Assembly (NCBI GenBank): GCA_003210915.1 | Contig: QCUA01000009.1 | Location: 1-44,204, forward strand | Origin: Prochlorococcus sp. AG-676-L21 | GTDB lineage: Bacteria > Cyanobacteriota > Cyanobacteriia > PCC-6307 > Cyanobiaceae | Direction: 5' to 3' | DNA length: 44,204 nt | Shown: in pieces, positions 36,611-44,204 of the stretch | How positions within the stretch are numbered: position 1 is the first letter of the stretch | Layout of the letters: every line of letters starts with the position of its first letter | Position numbers and translations under genes: made by a program | The notes under the pieces: model-generated | What the model was told of the DNA's origin: nothing | Seen by the model: the letters and a program-made list of their open reading frames with translations, nothing else | Database searches by the model: none

Positions 36611-37678
36611 TTAGTAAGTATAGCCAGCAACAAATAATTGCTCATCAGATGATGGTTGAGATCCTGCTACATATGAACCTTTTGAAGCTTCAGAGTTAGC
36701 CTGAGCTCTAGCAATTAAAGCTTTTTGCCCGGCATCTGTTTCGCTTCCTTTCCATGCCTTTAAACATGAATGCTGTAAAGCTCGTCCATAGGAGAATGAA
36801 ACGTTCCATAAAGCTTTTCTATAAAGAGTATTCATGTTATTTAAATAAACTGAAGCAGCTTCTTCGCTTAAACCTCCAGACAGAAAAACAATTCCAGGAA
36901 CTGATGCGGGTACGCATCTTTCCATTGTTCTTATTGTCATTTCAGCGACCTTCATAGGATCAGCTTTTGTTGGGCACTCAGCCCCATTAACAGTCATTGA
37001 AGGTTTTAAGAGTGTTCCTTCAAGGAAAACTCCATTAGCCTGACAAGCTATGTATACCTGCTTAATAACTTCTTCTTGAACTTCGGCAGTTTTCTCAATA
37101 GTATGATCACCATCCATTAAAATTTCTGGTTCAATTATTGGTACTAATCCTGATTCCTGAACTGATCTAGCATATCTTGCTAATCCCCAAGCGTTTTCTT
37201 GTATAGATAATTTTGATGGGCAACCATCTTCTGTTATTTGTAAAACTGCCCTCCATTTTGCGAATCTTGCTCCTTGCTCGTAGTATTTTGCTGCTCTTTC
37301 AACTAATCCATCTAGACCAGAACAAAATGTTTCTACGTCTCCACCACCTGGAAGTGGATTTAAACCTTTATCAACTTTAATACCTGGTATGATTCCTAAC
37401 TCATTAAGCTTTTGCACCATTGATTCCCCATCCTGATGGTTCTGAAAAAGTGTTTCTTCAAACAAAATTGCGCCACTTATGTATTTACCAAGACCTTCCG
37501 TGGTGAAAAGCATTCCTCTATATGCTTTTCTATTCTCTTCAGTGTTTTCTACTCCAATACCTGCTAATCGTTTTCCTACTGTTTTAGTTGATTCATCTAC
37601 AGCTAATATTCCTTTACCTTTGGAAGCTAAATGTTGAGCATTTTCTTTAAGCTCTTTTTTGTAGTAATTTAATGCCAT
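36611..37678 (-). CDS. fda: Class I fructose-bisphosphate aldolase
   Basis: A metal-independent Schiff-base aldolase, unrelated in fold details to the class II enzyme next door. The 355-residue protein has LAVDEST near residue 25, the RFAKWRAVLQI block, and the Schiff-base lysine K225 in GTLLKPSM. It ends in a tyrosine (GYTY), as class I aldolases of this type do; that C-terminal Tyr is catalytically important in the animal enzyme. The 103 bases upstream are AT-rich with no recognisable element. Confidence 0.95.
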   Translation of the reverse strand: MALNYYKKELKENAQHLASKGKGILAVDESTKTVGKRLAGIGVENTEENRKAYRGMLFTTEGLGKYISGAILFEETLFQNHQDGESMVQKLNELGIIPGIKVDKGLNPLPGGGDVETFCSGLDGLVERAAKYYEQGARFAKWRAVLQITEDGCPSKLSIQENAWGLARYARSVQESGLVPIIEPEILMDGDHTIEKTAEVQEEVIKQVYIACQANGVFLEGTLLKPSMTVNGAECPTKADPMKVAEMTIRTMERCVPASVPGIVFLSGGLSEEAASVYLNNMNTLYRKALWNVSFSYGRALQHSCLKAWKGSETDAGQKALIARAQANSEASKGSYVAGSQPSSDEQLFVAGYTY

Positions 37679-37781
37679 TCTTTAAAATTTATGTTCAGTT
37701 GATTTTTCCAGAATATGAAGAAAAAATAAAATCAATTCAATACTTAATTGAGTTATATTTGTTACTCAGTAATGTAATTAG

Positions 37782-38885
37782 CTAAATTTTTATACAAATA
37801 CCACTCTCAGAAGATCTTCTTATGGCTTCACAAACTCTTTGACTACTTAGTCCCTCAGACAATCCAGGGATTACGGGTGTTTGATTAATGATACTCTCAG
37901 CCCATAATTTGTGAATTCTCTTAACAGGTGCAATTCTTCCATCAGACCAGGTTTTATCAAAATTGTAGAGAGGATCAGCAGGCAAATTATATGTTTTATC
38001 TTCTTTATTTGAAAACTTTAAATTAAAACCATGTACATAATCTTTTTGATTCTCACTCCTAAGGAAAACTGAACCATCACTTCCGTACACTTCCAAACTA
38101 AATCCTCTTCCATTTTTTGATATCGAGGATAATGAAACCTGACATGGTATGAGGGAGCTATCGTAATTAGTTATTTCAAGGTTAGCTATACAAATATCTT
38201 CACTTGTTACTTCCAATATCTTGGAAGAATTAGGCAATGATCTTTCTTTGATTGATGTTGATATTTTTCCAGATACCTTTATCGATTCTCCAAAAAACCA
38301 GTTCAACATATCGAATGCATGAGTTCCCAAAGCTCCAATTACTCCTCCCCCTTTTTCTTTTAATGAATACCAGTTCCATGCTCTCTTGGGATCAGATCTA
38401 CTGCCCATTAACCAATCAAGCTTAATTAAATAAATTTTACCTAAAATATTCTCATCAATTATTTTCTTGGTTTGTAGAAAAAGAGGTACTGCTCTATATT
38501 CAAAATCTACGCAAACACTCAAATTATTAATTAAGGATATTCTTTGGAGTTCTTCAATTTCTTCGGAAGTTAAGGCAACAGGTTTTTCTAATAAGAGATG
38601 TTTATTATTTTCTAGTGCTTCCTTTGCTAATTTAAATCTTGATTCAGGAGATGTAGCAATTATTATACCGTCGACATCTTTAGATTTAACTAATTTTTCC
38701 CAATCATGGTAAAAATTTAAACCGGTTTCTTTCTCTAATGATGGTCCTTTTTCTTTTTTATAGTGATAAATTGCAGTTGGAATTAAGTAATCTGATTCTT
38801 TTAAAGCTTCCAAATGAATTTTTTTTCCAAATCCTAAGCCAGCAATTGCGATTCTTAATTTTCGTGAAATATTAATGTTAGTCAT
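37782..38885 (-). CDS. Gfo/Idh/MocA-family oxidoreductase
   Basis: An NAD(P)-dependent sugar or sugar-like dehydrogenase of 367 residues. The Rossmann motif GLGFGKKIH is near residues 16-24, and the family signature LLEKPVALT follows strand six of the fold; the C-terminal substrate domain includes GVIGALGTHAFDMLNWFFG, with the usual family histidine. The substrate cannot be deduced. Its ATG overlaps the stop of the upstream small secreted protein by one base (TAATG on the minus strand), so accD, that gene and this one probably form one operon. Confidence 0.9.
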   Translation of the reverse strand: MTNINISRKLRIAIAGLGFGKKIHLEALKESDYLIPTAIYHYKKEKGPSLEKETGLNFYHDWEKLVKSKDVDGIIIATSPESRFKLAKEALENNKHLLLEKPVALTSEEIEELQRISLINNLSVCVDFEYRAVPLFLQTKKIIDENILGKIYLIKLDWLMGSRSDPKRAWNWYSLKEKGGGVIGALGTHAFDMLNWFFGESIKVSGKISTSIKERSLPNSSKILEVTSEDICIANLEITNYDSSLIPCQVSLSSISKNGRGFSLEVYGSDGSVFLRSENQKDYVHGFNLKFSNKEDKTYNLPADPLYNFDKTWSDGRIAPVKRIHKLWAESIINQTPVIPGLSEGLSSQRVCEAIRRSSESGICIKI

Positions 38886-39274
38886 TAATTTATTCTTTCA
38901 GAACAACCTTTTTCAATAACAGCATCAATAAGCTCATCATTATTTGAAGTTTGCCACTTTGAACCGAACTGTGGTATCCCATTAATTGAAGTATCTTTAA
39001 ATGTTTTATCATTACAATTAATTCTCATAACATAAAGAGATAATTCTTCTTTATCACTTGGTTCTTTAGGCTTTTTAAGGAACTTTGTTAAAACTGTTAT
39101 TTCTCCAGCATTTGTTTCCTTAATACTTCCCATATCAATCCATTCCTTACCATCATTATTTTCTTTTAAAAGTACCCAATCTACATTACCGATACCATAT
39201 GCAAATTCTGAGTTATTTAAAATTAGAATTAAAAAGGTAATACATAAAGAAAAAAATTTAAAAATAATTTTCAT
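38885..39274 (-). CDS. Small secreted protein, surface-adhesin-E-like
   Basis: A 129-residue protein with a clear signal peptide (hydrophobic residues about 5-20, cleavage near FAYG around residue 27). The mature part has the pattern WVLL...DGKEWIDMGSI...GEITVLTKF, followed by paired cysteines (MRINCND and KGCSE), resembling the small beta-barrel of surface-adhesin protein E; that resemblance is by eye. It starts four bases after accD and overlaps the next oxidoreductase gene by one base. Function unknown; probably periplasmic or lumenal. Confidence 0.75.
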   Translation of the reverse strand: MKIIFKFFSLCITFLILILNNSEFAYGIGNVDWVLLKENNDGKEWIDMGSIKETNAGEITVLTKFLKKPKEPSDKEELSLYVMRINCNDKTFKDTSINGIPQFGSKWQTSNNDELIDAVIEKGCSERIN

Positions 39275-39278
39275 CTTT

Positions 39279-40157
39279 TTAATTTGTCTGAACCAGTTCT
39301 TTTACACCATGGACTTTTAAAAGTTTTGTCAAAGTGCTTTTAAGTTCCTTCCTATTTACGATTACATCAACGAATCCATGTTCTAAAAGATATTCTGCTG
39401 TTTGAAAATTATCAGGTAATTTTTCTCTTAAAGTTTGTTCTATTACTCTTCTCCCTGCAAATCCAATAAGAGCTTTTGGCTCCGCCAATATTAGATCTCC
39501 TAACATCGCAAAACTAGCAGTAACTCCACCTGTAGTTGGATGAGTTAATAAAGGCATGTAAAGAAGATTTTTAGCTCTATGTTTTTTTAGTGCGCCTGAT
39601 ATTTTTGCCATTTGCATAAGGCTTAACATTCCTTCTTGCATTCTTGCTCCACCAGAGGCACAAACAATTAAAATTGGATAGTTTTTAATTGTTGCTGTTT
39701 CAATAATTCTCGTAATCTTTTCTCCTACTACGGATCCCATTGATCCTCCCATAAATCTAAAATCCATTACTGCTAAGGCCAAAGGCATTGAATTAACGGA
39801 GCATAAACCAGTTATTACTCCATCTTTGAGACCAGTACCCTGTTGACTCTCCTTTATTCGTTCTGAATAAGATCTCCTATCCTTAAATTTTAAGGGGTCA
39901 GTGGGACTTAATGATTCATCAAACTCTTTAAATGAATCTTTGTCAGCGATTATATTTATTCTTTCATCGCTATTAATCCTATTATGATGGCCACAATTAC
40001 TGCACACATTAAAATTTGAAATTAAATCTTTTCTATAAGCAACTTGCCCACATTCTGAACATTTAACCCAAAGACCATCACTTTCCTCGGGATCTTGAGA
40101 TACCTTCCCAACAAATTGATCTTTTCTCCTTGCGGCAAACCAGTCGATTAAAGACAC
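39279..40157 (-). CDS. accD: Acetyl-CoA carboxylase carboxyltransferase beta subunit
   Basis: AccD is the beta half of the carboxyltransferase that makes malonyl-CoA for fatty acid synthesis. The 292-residue protein has the N-terminal zinc ribbon C33, C36, C52, C55 (CSECGQ...CSNCGHH) and the crotonase-fold core [23 protein letters not shown] and [14 protein letters not shown]. The motif set is complete. It leads a minus-strand unit with a small secreted protein and an oxidoreductase; the 182-base gap to prk contains a hairpin. Confidence 0.97.
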   Translation of the reverse strand: MSLIDWFAARRKDQFVGKVSQDPEESDGLWVKCSECGQVAYRKDLISNFNVCSNCGHHNRINSDERINIIADKDSFKEFDESLSPTDPLKFKDRRSYSERIKESQQGTGLKDGVITGLCSVNSMPLALAVMDFRFMGGSMGSVVGEKITRIIETATIKNYPILIVCASGGARMQEGMLSLMQMAKISGALKKHRAKNLLYMPLLTHPTTGGVTASFAMLGDLILAEPKALIGFAGRRVIEQTLREKLPDNFQTAEYLLEHGFVDVIVNRKELKSTLTKLLKVHGVKELVQTN

Positions 40158-40285
40158 AATATTCTCTGTTTTTTTCTATTTAAGTCTAAATAAGGCCCTT
40201 TTATCAAGGAAGATATATAAATATTTGAAATTCCTAATTAGTTAAATTTTACAAATACCATAATATGTTTATTTTATGAATTTAT

Positions 40286-40315
40286 GCCTTCAAAAATTAA
40301 GATTATTTTGAAGGC
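40286..40315. terminator. Hairpin downstream of prk, possible terminator
   Basis: A perfect 10-bp inverted repeat, GCCTTCAAAA (40286-40295) with TTTTGAAGGC (40306-40315), around a 10-base loop. It lies 25 bases downstream of the prk stop. No long T-run follows on the minus strand, so it may be an RNA 3'-end stabiliser or processing site rather than a classical terminator. Confidence 0.5.
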
Positions 40316-40339
40316 TTAAGTAAAAGAAACTAAAACTAT

Positions 40340-41239
40340 CTACGAATGTTTTTTTTCTTCAATCATTTTATGGATTATTGGAGTGAGGATCAATTCCATG
40401 GCAAAACCCATTTTCCCTCCATTAACAACTATGCTCGTTGGGCTTGACATGAATGAATCATGAATCATTCCCAAAAGATATTGAAAGTCAATCCCCCATT
40501 TTTCTCTTGCCCCTTTTCTGAAATGTATTATTACAAAACTTTCATCTGGTGTAGGAATGTTTCTACATATAAAGGGATTCGATGTATCAATAGTAGGTAT
40601 TCTCTGGAAATTGATATCCGTTTTACTAAATTGTGGACAAATATGATTTATGTAGTCTGGCATTCTTCTCAAAATAGTATCAACTATGGTTTCTGCTGAA
40701 TAACCTCTTTCAGCATTATCCCGATGTATTTTTTGTATCCACTCTAAGTTTGTAATAGGTACAACACCAACAAGTAAGTCTGCATAGGAGGAAACATTGT
40801 ATCCTTCTCCCTCAACACCACCATGTAAACCTTCGTAGAAAAGAACATCTGTTCCATTTGGAATATCTTCCCAGGGAGTGAATTGACCTGGTTCTAATGA
40901 TGTTCCAAGTCTTGCATTATGTTCCTGTGCTTCTTCAGTGCTGTGAAGATAATATCTTTTTTTACCTCCACCTGATTCACCATAAATTTTAAAAAGTTCT
41001 TCTAATTTGTCAAAAAGATTTGCTTCTGGCCCGAAGTGAGAAAAATTCTCCCCTTTTGAGAGTGCTTCTGCCATTGCTTTTTTCATAGGCATTCTTTCAA
41101 ATCTGTGATAACTATCTCCTTCCACAACAGCTGGAACTATATCTTCTCTTGCAAAAATATGCTCAAATGCTCTTTTTACTGTACTTGTTCCTGCACCTGA
41201 TGATCCTGTTACAGCAACTACTGGATGACGTTTAGACAT
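40340..41239 (-). CDS. prk: Phosphoribulokinase, proteobacterial type
   Basis: Prk phosphorylates ribulose 5-phosphate to RuBP for Rubisco. The 299-residue protein matches the proteobacterial octameric type: MSKRHPVVAVTGSSGAGTST with P-loop G12-T20, EGDSYHRF, HFGPEANLFDKLE, FYEGLHGG and NLEWIQKIHRD. The P-loop has Ala where plant-type Prk has the redox cysteine, so thioredoxin control by that disulfide is not possible. Upstream 90 bases separate it from leuB, so it probably has its own promoter. Confidence 0.97.
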   Translation of the reverse strand: MSKRHPVVAVTGSSGAGTSTVKRAFEHIFAREDIVPAVVEGDSYHRFERMPMKKAMAEALSKGENFSHFGPEANLFDKLEELFKIYGESGGGKKRYYLHSTEEAQEHNARLGTSLEPGQFTPWEDIPNGTDVLFYEGLHGGVEGEGYNVSSYADLLVGVVPITNLEWIQKIHRDNAERGYSAETIVDTILRRMPDYINHICPQFSKTDINFQRIPTIDTSNPFICRNIPTPDESFVIIHFRKGAREKWGIDFQYLLGMIHDSFMSSPTSIVVNGGKMGFAMELILTPIIHKMIEEKKHS

Positions 41240-41329
41240 TTAATTAAAACAATATCCATTGATTCTGACAGGTCATATGCCAACTTTTTGTTCAAGTTAA
41301 AGATATTTTTTAATTTATTAATTTTTTAT

Positions 41330-42403
41330 TCAAATTTCTTGGATTATTTTTTCTCCAATTTCACTACAAGAAAGAACTTGGCAATTACCATTATCTAGAT
41401 CTGAAGTTCTATATCCTTTCGATAAAACATTATCAATTGCTATTTCTATATCATCAGCTGCTTCTATCTCATTTAGACCTATTTTAAGCATCATTGAAGT
41501 AGACAAAGCCATTGCTATAGGATTAGCTATATTTTTTCCAGCTATATCAGGAGCGGAACCATGAACAGGTTCAAAGACTCCAGGTCCTGAATTGCTTAAT
41601 GATGCTGATGGAAGCATTCCAATCGAGCCAGTTATCATTGCGGCTAAGTCACTTAAAATATCTCCGAATAAATTGCTAGTTAAAATTACATCAAATTGGC
41701 CAGGATCCTTAACGAGTTGCATGGCGGCATTATCAACATACATATTACTTAAAGCTAAATCGTTTTCTTTTGACGCGACTAGTGAAACTGTATCTCTCCA
41801 TAATTGGCTTACTTCTAAAACGTTTGATTTATCTACCGAACATATTTTTTTACTTCTTTGATTTGCTATCTTGATTGCAACTTCTGTAATTCTTTCTATT
41901 TCATTTGAATCATAAACCATTGTATTGAAAGCCTTTTTGATTTTAGTGTTCGTGATTTCTCCTCTAGGCTGTCCAAAATAGATTCCACCTATTAGCTCTC
42001 TTACTACAATTAAATCTACATTTTCAATAACTTCTTTTTTTAAAGAACTTGAATCCAGTAAGGATTTTCTTATCTTTACGGGTCTTATATTAGCGAATAA
42101 ATTTAATGCTTCTCTTAATTTAAGTAAACCACTTTCTGGTCTTAATTCTCTTGGTAAAGTATCGTATTTCACATCACCTACACAAGCCAAAAGTACCGCA
42201 TCACTAGCTTTACATTGATCTAATGTCTCTTTTGGCGCTGGATCATTATATTTCTCATAAGCTATACCACCAAAATATTCTTCCTTAATATCAAGATTAA
42301 AACCATACTTCTTAGACAGTTTTTTTAATATGGTTATTGAAATTTCTGATATTTCTGGGCCTATACCATCTCCAGAAAGTAGAACAACTTTATATTTTTT
42401 CAT
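41330..42403 (-). CDS. leuB: 3-isopropylmalate dehydrogenase
   Basis: LeuB oxidises and decarboxylates 3-isopropylmalate in leucine synthesis. The 357-residue protein begins KVVLLSGDGIGPEI, has the substrate-binding RELIGGIYFGQPRGE block, the metal aspartate region LFGDILSDLAAMITGS, and the NAD-binding EPVHGSAPDIAGKNIANP. It lies 28 bases after lpxD on the same strand, so proB, lpxD and leuB may be one transcript despite unrelated pathways. Confidence 0.97.
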   Translation of the reverse strand: MKKYKVVLLSGDGIGPEISEISITILKKLSKKYGFNLDIKEEYFGGIAYEKYNDPAPKETLDQCKASDAVLLACVGDVKYDTLPRELRPESGLLKLREALNLFANIRPVKIRKSLLDSSSLKKEVIENVDLIVVRELIGGIYFGQPRGEITNTKIKKAFNTMVYDSNEIERITEVAIKIANQRSKKICSVDKSNVLEVSQLWRDTVSLVASKENDLALSNMYVDNAAMQLVKDPGQFDVILTSNLFGDILSDLAAMITGSIGMLPSASLSNSGPGVFEPVHGSAPDIAGKNIANPIAMALSTSMMLKIGLNEIEAADDIEIAIDNVLSKGYRTSDLDNGNCQVLSCSEIGEKIIQEI

Positions 42404-42431
42404 TTAGTTTTTAATTTAATAAAAGAATAAT

Positions 42432-43466
42432 TTATTTCTTGTCTAGTTGTCTAAGCTTTTTTGCTAATTCAGGTAGTTTTTTAAAAACACTTGAACTCCT
42501 TAACCAAGATTTATTTTTCATAGCTGGGAAGCCGCTAACAACTTCTCCATCTTCAATATCACAATGGATCCCACATTTTGAACTAGCTATGACATTATTC
42601 CCAACTTTCACTCTGTTATTAACTCCTACTTGTCCAGCTAGGATTACGCTATTTCCAATCACAGCTCCACCTGCTATTCCAACTTGAGCAGCAAATGCAC
42701 AATTTTTTCCTATTTTAACTCCATGACCTATTTGAACTAAGTTATCCATCTTAGTTCCTTCATCTATAAATGTATTGCCAACAGATGGCCTATCAATACA
42801 ACAGTTTGTCCCAATTTCAACAAAGCTCTTTATTATTACACAACCTTTTTGAGGCATTTTAATCCACTTACCATCTTGGGGAATAAAACCAAACCCTTCA
42901 GAACCTATGACAGTATTTGAATTTATTACACAATTATTTTCAATGCTTGTGTTTTCATAAATTACACAATTCGGATGAATTACATTATTATTTCCTAATC
43001 TTACGTTTCCTAAAATAGTTGTACCAGGAAAAATTTTGTTATTGTCGCCAATTATTGAATTTTCGCCAATATAAACATTAGGTCCTAAATAACAATTTTC
43101 CCCTACTTTTGCAGAACTTTTGATAACAGCTGAATCGTCAATACCTGTGTTGAAATTAATTTCTTCATATAGAAAATTTAATACTTCCGCAAATGCTATT
43201 CTTGGATTCTCTACAACTATATTTGAAATATTTAGTGATTCTAGTAAACCTATTATTTCATTATTATTAGATGTAATAATTGCTGAAGCAGAAGTTTTTC
43301 CTAAATTATCTTTCAATATATTATTTTCTTCTAAAAAGGAAATTTGATTTTTTAATGCAATATCTAAAGAAGCAGCATTTTCTATATCTATATTTTCGAA
43401 TATGTTTGCTTTGATAAATTTTGATTCTCCACTTTTTATGAGATCAACTAATTTACTTAATAACAT
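42432..43466 (-). CDS. lpxD: UDP-3-O-acyl-glucosamine N-acyltransferase
   Basis: LpxD adds the second acyl chain in lipid A synthesis. The 344-residue protein has an N-terminal uridine-binding domain (about 1-110), then a left-handed beta-helix of hexapeptide repeats (about 115-310), and the general base H248 in NLVQIGHGVKIG, equivalent to E. coli His239. NSNTVIGSEGFGFIPQ is the usual LpxD block. The presence of lpxD and lptB in the window fits an outer membrane with LPS. It starts 14 bases after the proB stop. Confidence 0.96.
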   Translation of the reverse strand: MLLSKLVDLIKSGESKFIKANIFENIDIENAASLDIALKNQISFLEENNILKDNLGKTSASAIITSNNNEIIGLLESLNISNIVVENPRIAFAEVLNFLYEEINFNTGIDDSAVIKSSAKVGENCYLGPNVYIGENSIIGDNNKIFPGTTILGNVRLGNNNVIHPNCVIYENTSIENNCVINSNTVIGSEGFGFIPQDGKWIKMPQKGCVIIKSFVEIGTNCCIDRPSVGNTFIDEGTKMDNLVQIGHGVKIGKNCAFAAQVGIAGGAVIGNSVILAGQVGVNNRVKVGNNVIASSKCGIHCDIEDGEVVSGFPAMKNKSWLRSSSVFKKLPELAKKLRQLDKK

Positions 43467-43480
43467 TTTTCGATTTTTTT

Positions 43481-44170
43481 TTAGGTAAGAGCAAGAACAT
43501 CCCTATGAACAACGATCATTGATGAATTAATGTTTTCTTTTTTATTTAAGATTCTTTTTAAAGAATCACTACTCATTGATGTTATACCTTTTGCAACTTC
43601 TTTCTTATTAGTATTTACAATTCTAACAGCCTGATTAACAGTAAAATCTCCCTCTACCTCTTTAACTCCTACAACTAGAAGAGAGGCACCTTTTTGCTCA
43701 ATTGCCAGACAAGCACCTTCATCTAATGTTATTTGTCCAACTGTTTTAATAGCGTGAGATAACCAACTTTTTTTATTACCTACTGGTTTATCAACAGGAT
43801 GAAATATTGTCCCTATTTTTTTTTCATTGAAAATATTTATTAAATTATTCTCATTTCTGCCATCGGCTAATTGAACTTCTACACCACCTTTTGTTGCTAT
43901 TTCAGCAGCAATTAATTTTGTTGTAATACCACCTGTCCCCCATTCGTTATTATAATTTTGGATGTTTTTATCTTTTATAATTTTCAATTGATTACTATTA
44001 ACTTCTTTTATTGGATGCGCATCTTCATTATTTCTTGGGTCTTTTGAATATAAATTTTCTATATCAGTTAATAAAATCAGCTTATTGGCATTTATGGCTA
44101 AAGCAACTAAAGCAGAAAGAGTATCATTGTCTCCATATTTAAGCTCTTCATTGGCAATAAAGTCATTCTC
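43481..44170 (-). CDS. proB: Glutamate 5-kinase, N-terminus missing at a chimeric junction
   Basis: ProB phosphorylates glutamate, the first step of proline synthesis. The minus-strand frame gives about 229 C-terminal residues: [32 protein letters not shown], the [10 protein letters not shown] motif, and a C-terminal PUA domain ([16 protein letters not shown]). Going toward the N-terminus the frame loses similarity right at END (about 44170) and meets a stop at 44192-44194. The first ~130 residues are absent. It is upstream of lpxD by 14 bases. The break is discussed as an inverted chimera. Confidence 0.9.
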   Translation of the reverse strand, partial: ENDFIANEELKYGDNDTLSALVALAINANKLILLTDIENLYSKDPRNNEDAHPIKEVNSNQLKIIKDKNIQNYNNEWGTGGITTKLIAAEIATKGGVEVQLADGRNENNLINIFNEKKIGTIFHPVDKPVGNKKSWLSHAIKTVGQITLDEGACLAIEQKGASLLVVGVKEVEGDFTVNQAVRIVNTNKKEVAKGITSMSSDSLKRILNKKENINSSMIVVHRDVLALT

Positions 44171-44204
44171 GTAACAAGTGGTGCGGTTGGATTAGGATGT
44201 AAAA
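44150..44204 (+). other. proB: Inverted fragment of the proB N-terminal region
   Basis: Read on the plus strand, the last bases encode [16 protein letters not shown] (44156-44203), which is the N-terminal glutamate-kinase motif (V-S/T-S-G-A-V). This is sense-strand proB facing the opposite way to the rest of the gene, with roughly 65-80 codons of the middle missing. It is the folded-back end of a chimera, not a second gene. Confidence 0.8.

Overview
The window looks like chromosome of a high-light Prochlorococcus, or a very close marine picocyanobacterium. It is strongly AT-rich (about one third G+C by eye), with short intergenic gaps and many TTG/GTG starts. It carries oxygenic-phototroph genes (pcyA, chlP, ferredoxin sulfite reductase, ccsA, glutamyl-tRNA reductase) and a proteobacterial-type phosphoribulokinase, as in alpha-cyanobacteria. 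Gene order agrees with my memory of Prochlorococcus core genome; I could not run a search. I see no tRNA, rRNA, IS element, prophage or CRISPR array. Every stretch above 300 bases holds a gene.

Layout. 1-994: an M16 peptidase (minus, cut by the window edge). 1035-5729: bilin reductase pcyA, translationally coupled to a DevBCA-type exporter, then a tiny basic protein and a glycosyltransferase. 5779-11596: rpsB with a structured leader, tsf, an unknown gene, recG and a VanX-like dipeptidase. 11600-17805: sir (minus), glyS (plus), chlP (minus) and a VanY-like carboxypeptidase. 17919-21885: typA, a DUF309 gene, lptB and ccsA. 21896-28836: a carbon block of rpe, glpX (frameshifted), hemA, glgC, gnd and pgl, so Calvin-cycle, glycogen and oxidative pentose phosphate genes lie together. 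28867-29791: a CIA30-domain gene and an unknown. 29809-32449 (minus): ilvD, a small membrane protein and a UPRTase-like gene. 32512-35329 (plus): a lumenal pentapeptide protein, a CobW-type GTPase, a mini zinc-ribbon protein, purS and purQ. 35383-43466 (minus): class II and class I aldolases, a Gfo/Idh oxidoreductase, a small secreted protein, accD, prk, leuB and lpxD. The right edge is proB.

Two anomalies bear on data quality. glpX is split by one extra base in a run of seven G at 23166-23172. At about 44150-44172 proB folds back: the minus strand encodes its C-terminal two thirds, then the plus strand abruptly encodes an N-terminal piece of the same protein. Such an inverted chimera is typical of multiple-displacement-amplified single-cell DNA or misassembly, so the last ~40 bases should not be trusted.

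Most of the window is ordinary core genome. The most interesting biological signals are the rpsB leader with two mutually exclusive hairpins, the unknown gene between tsf and recG, the coupling of pcyA to an exporter, the CIA30/unknown pair behind gnd-pgl, and several small proteins that gene callers can miss.
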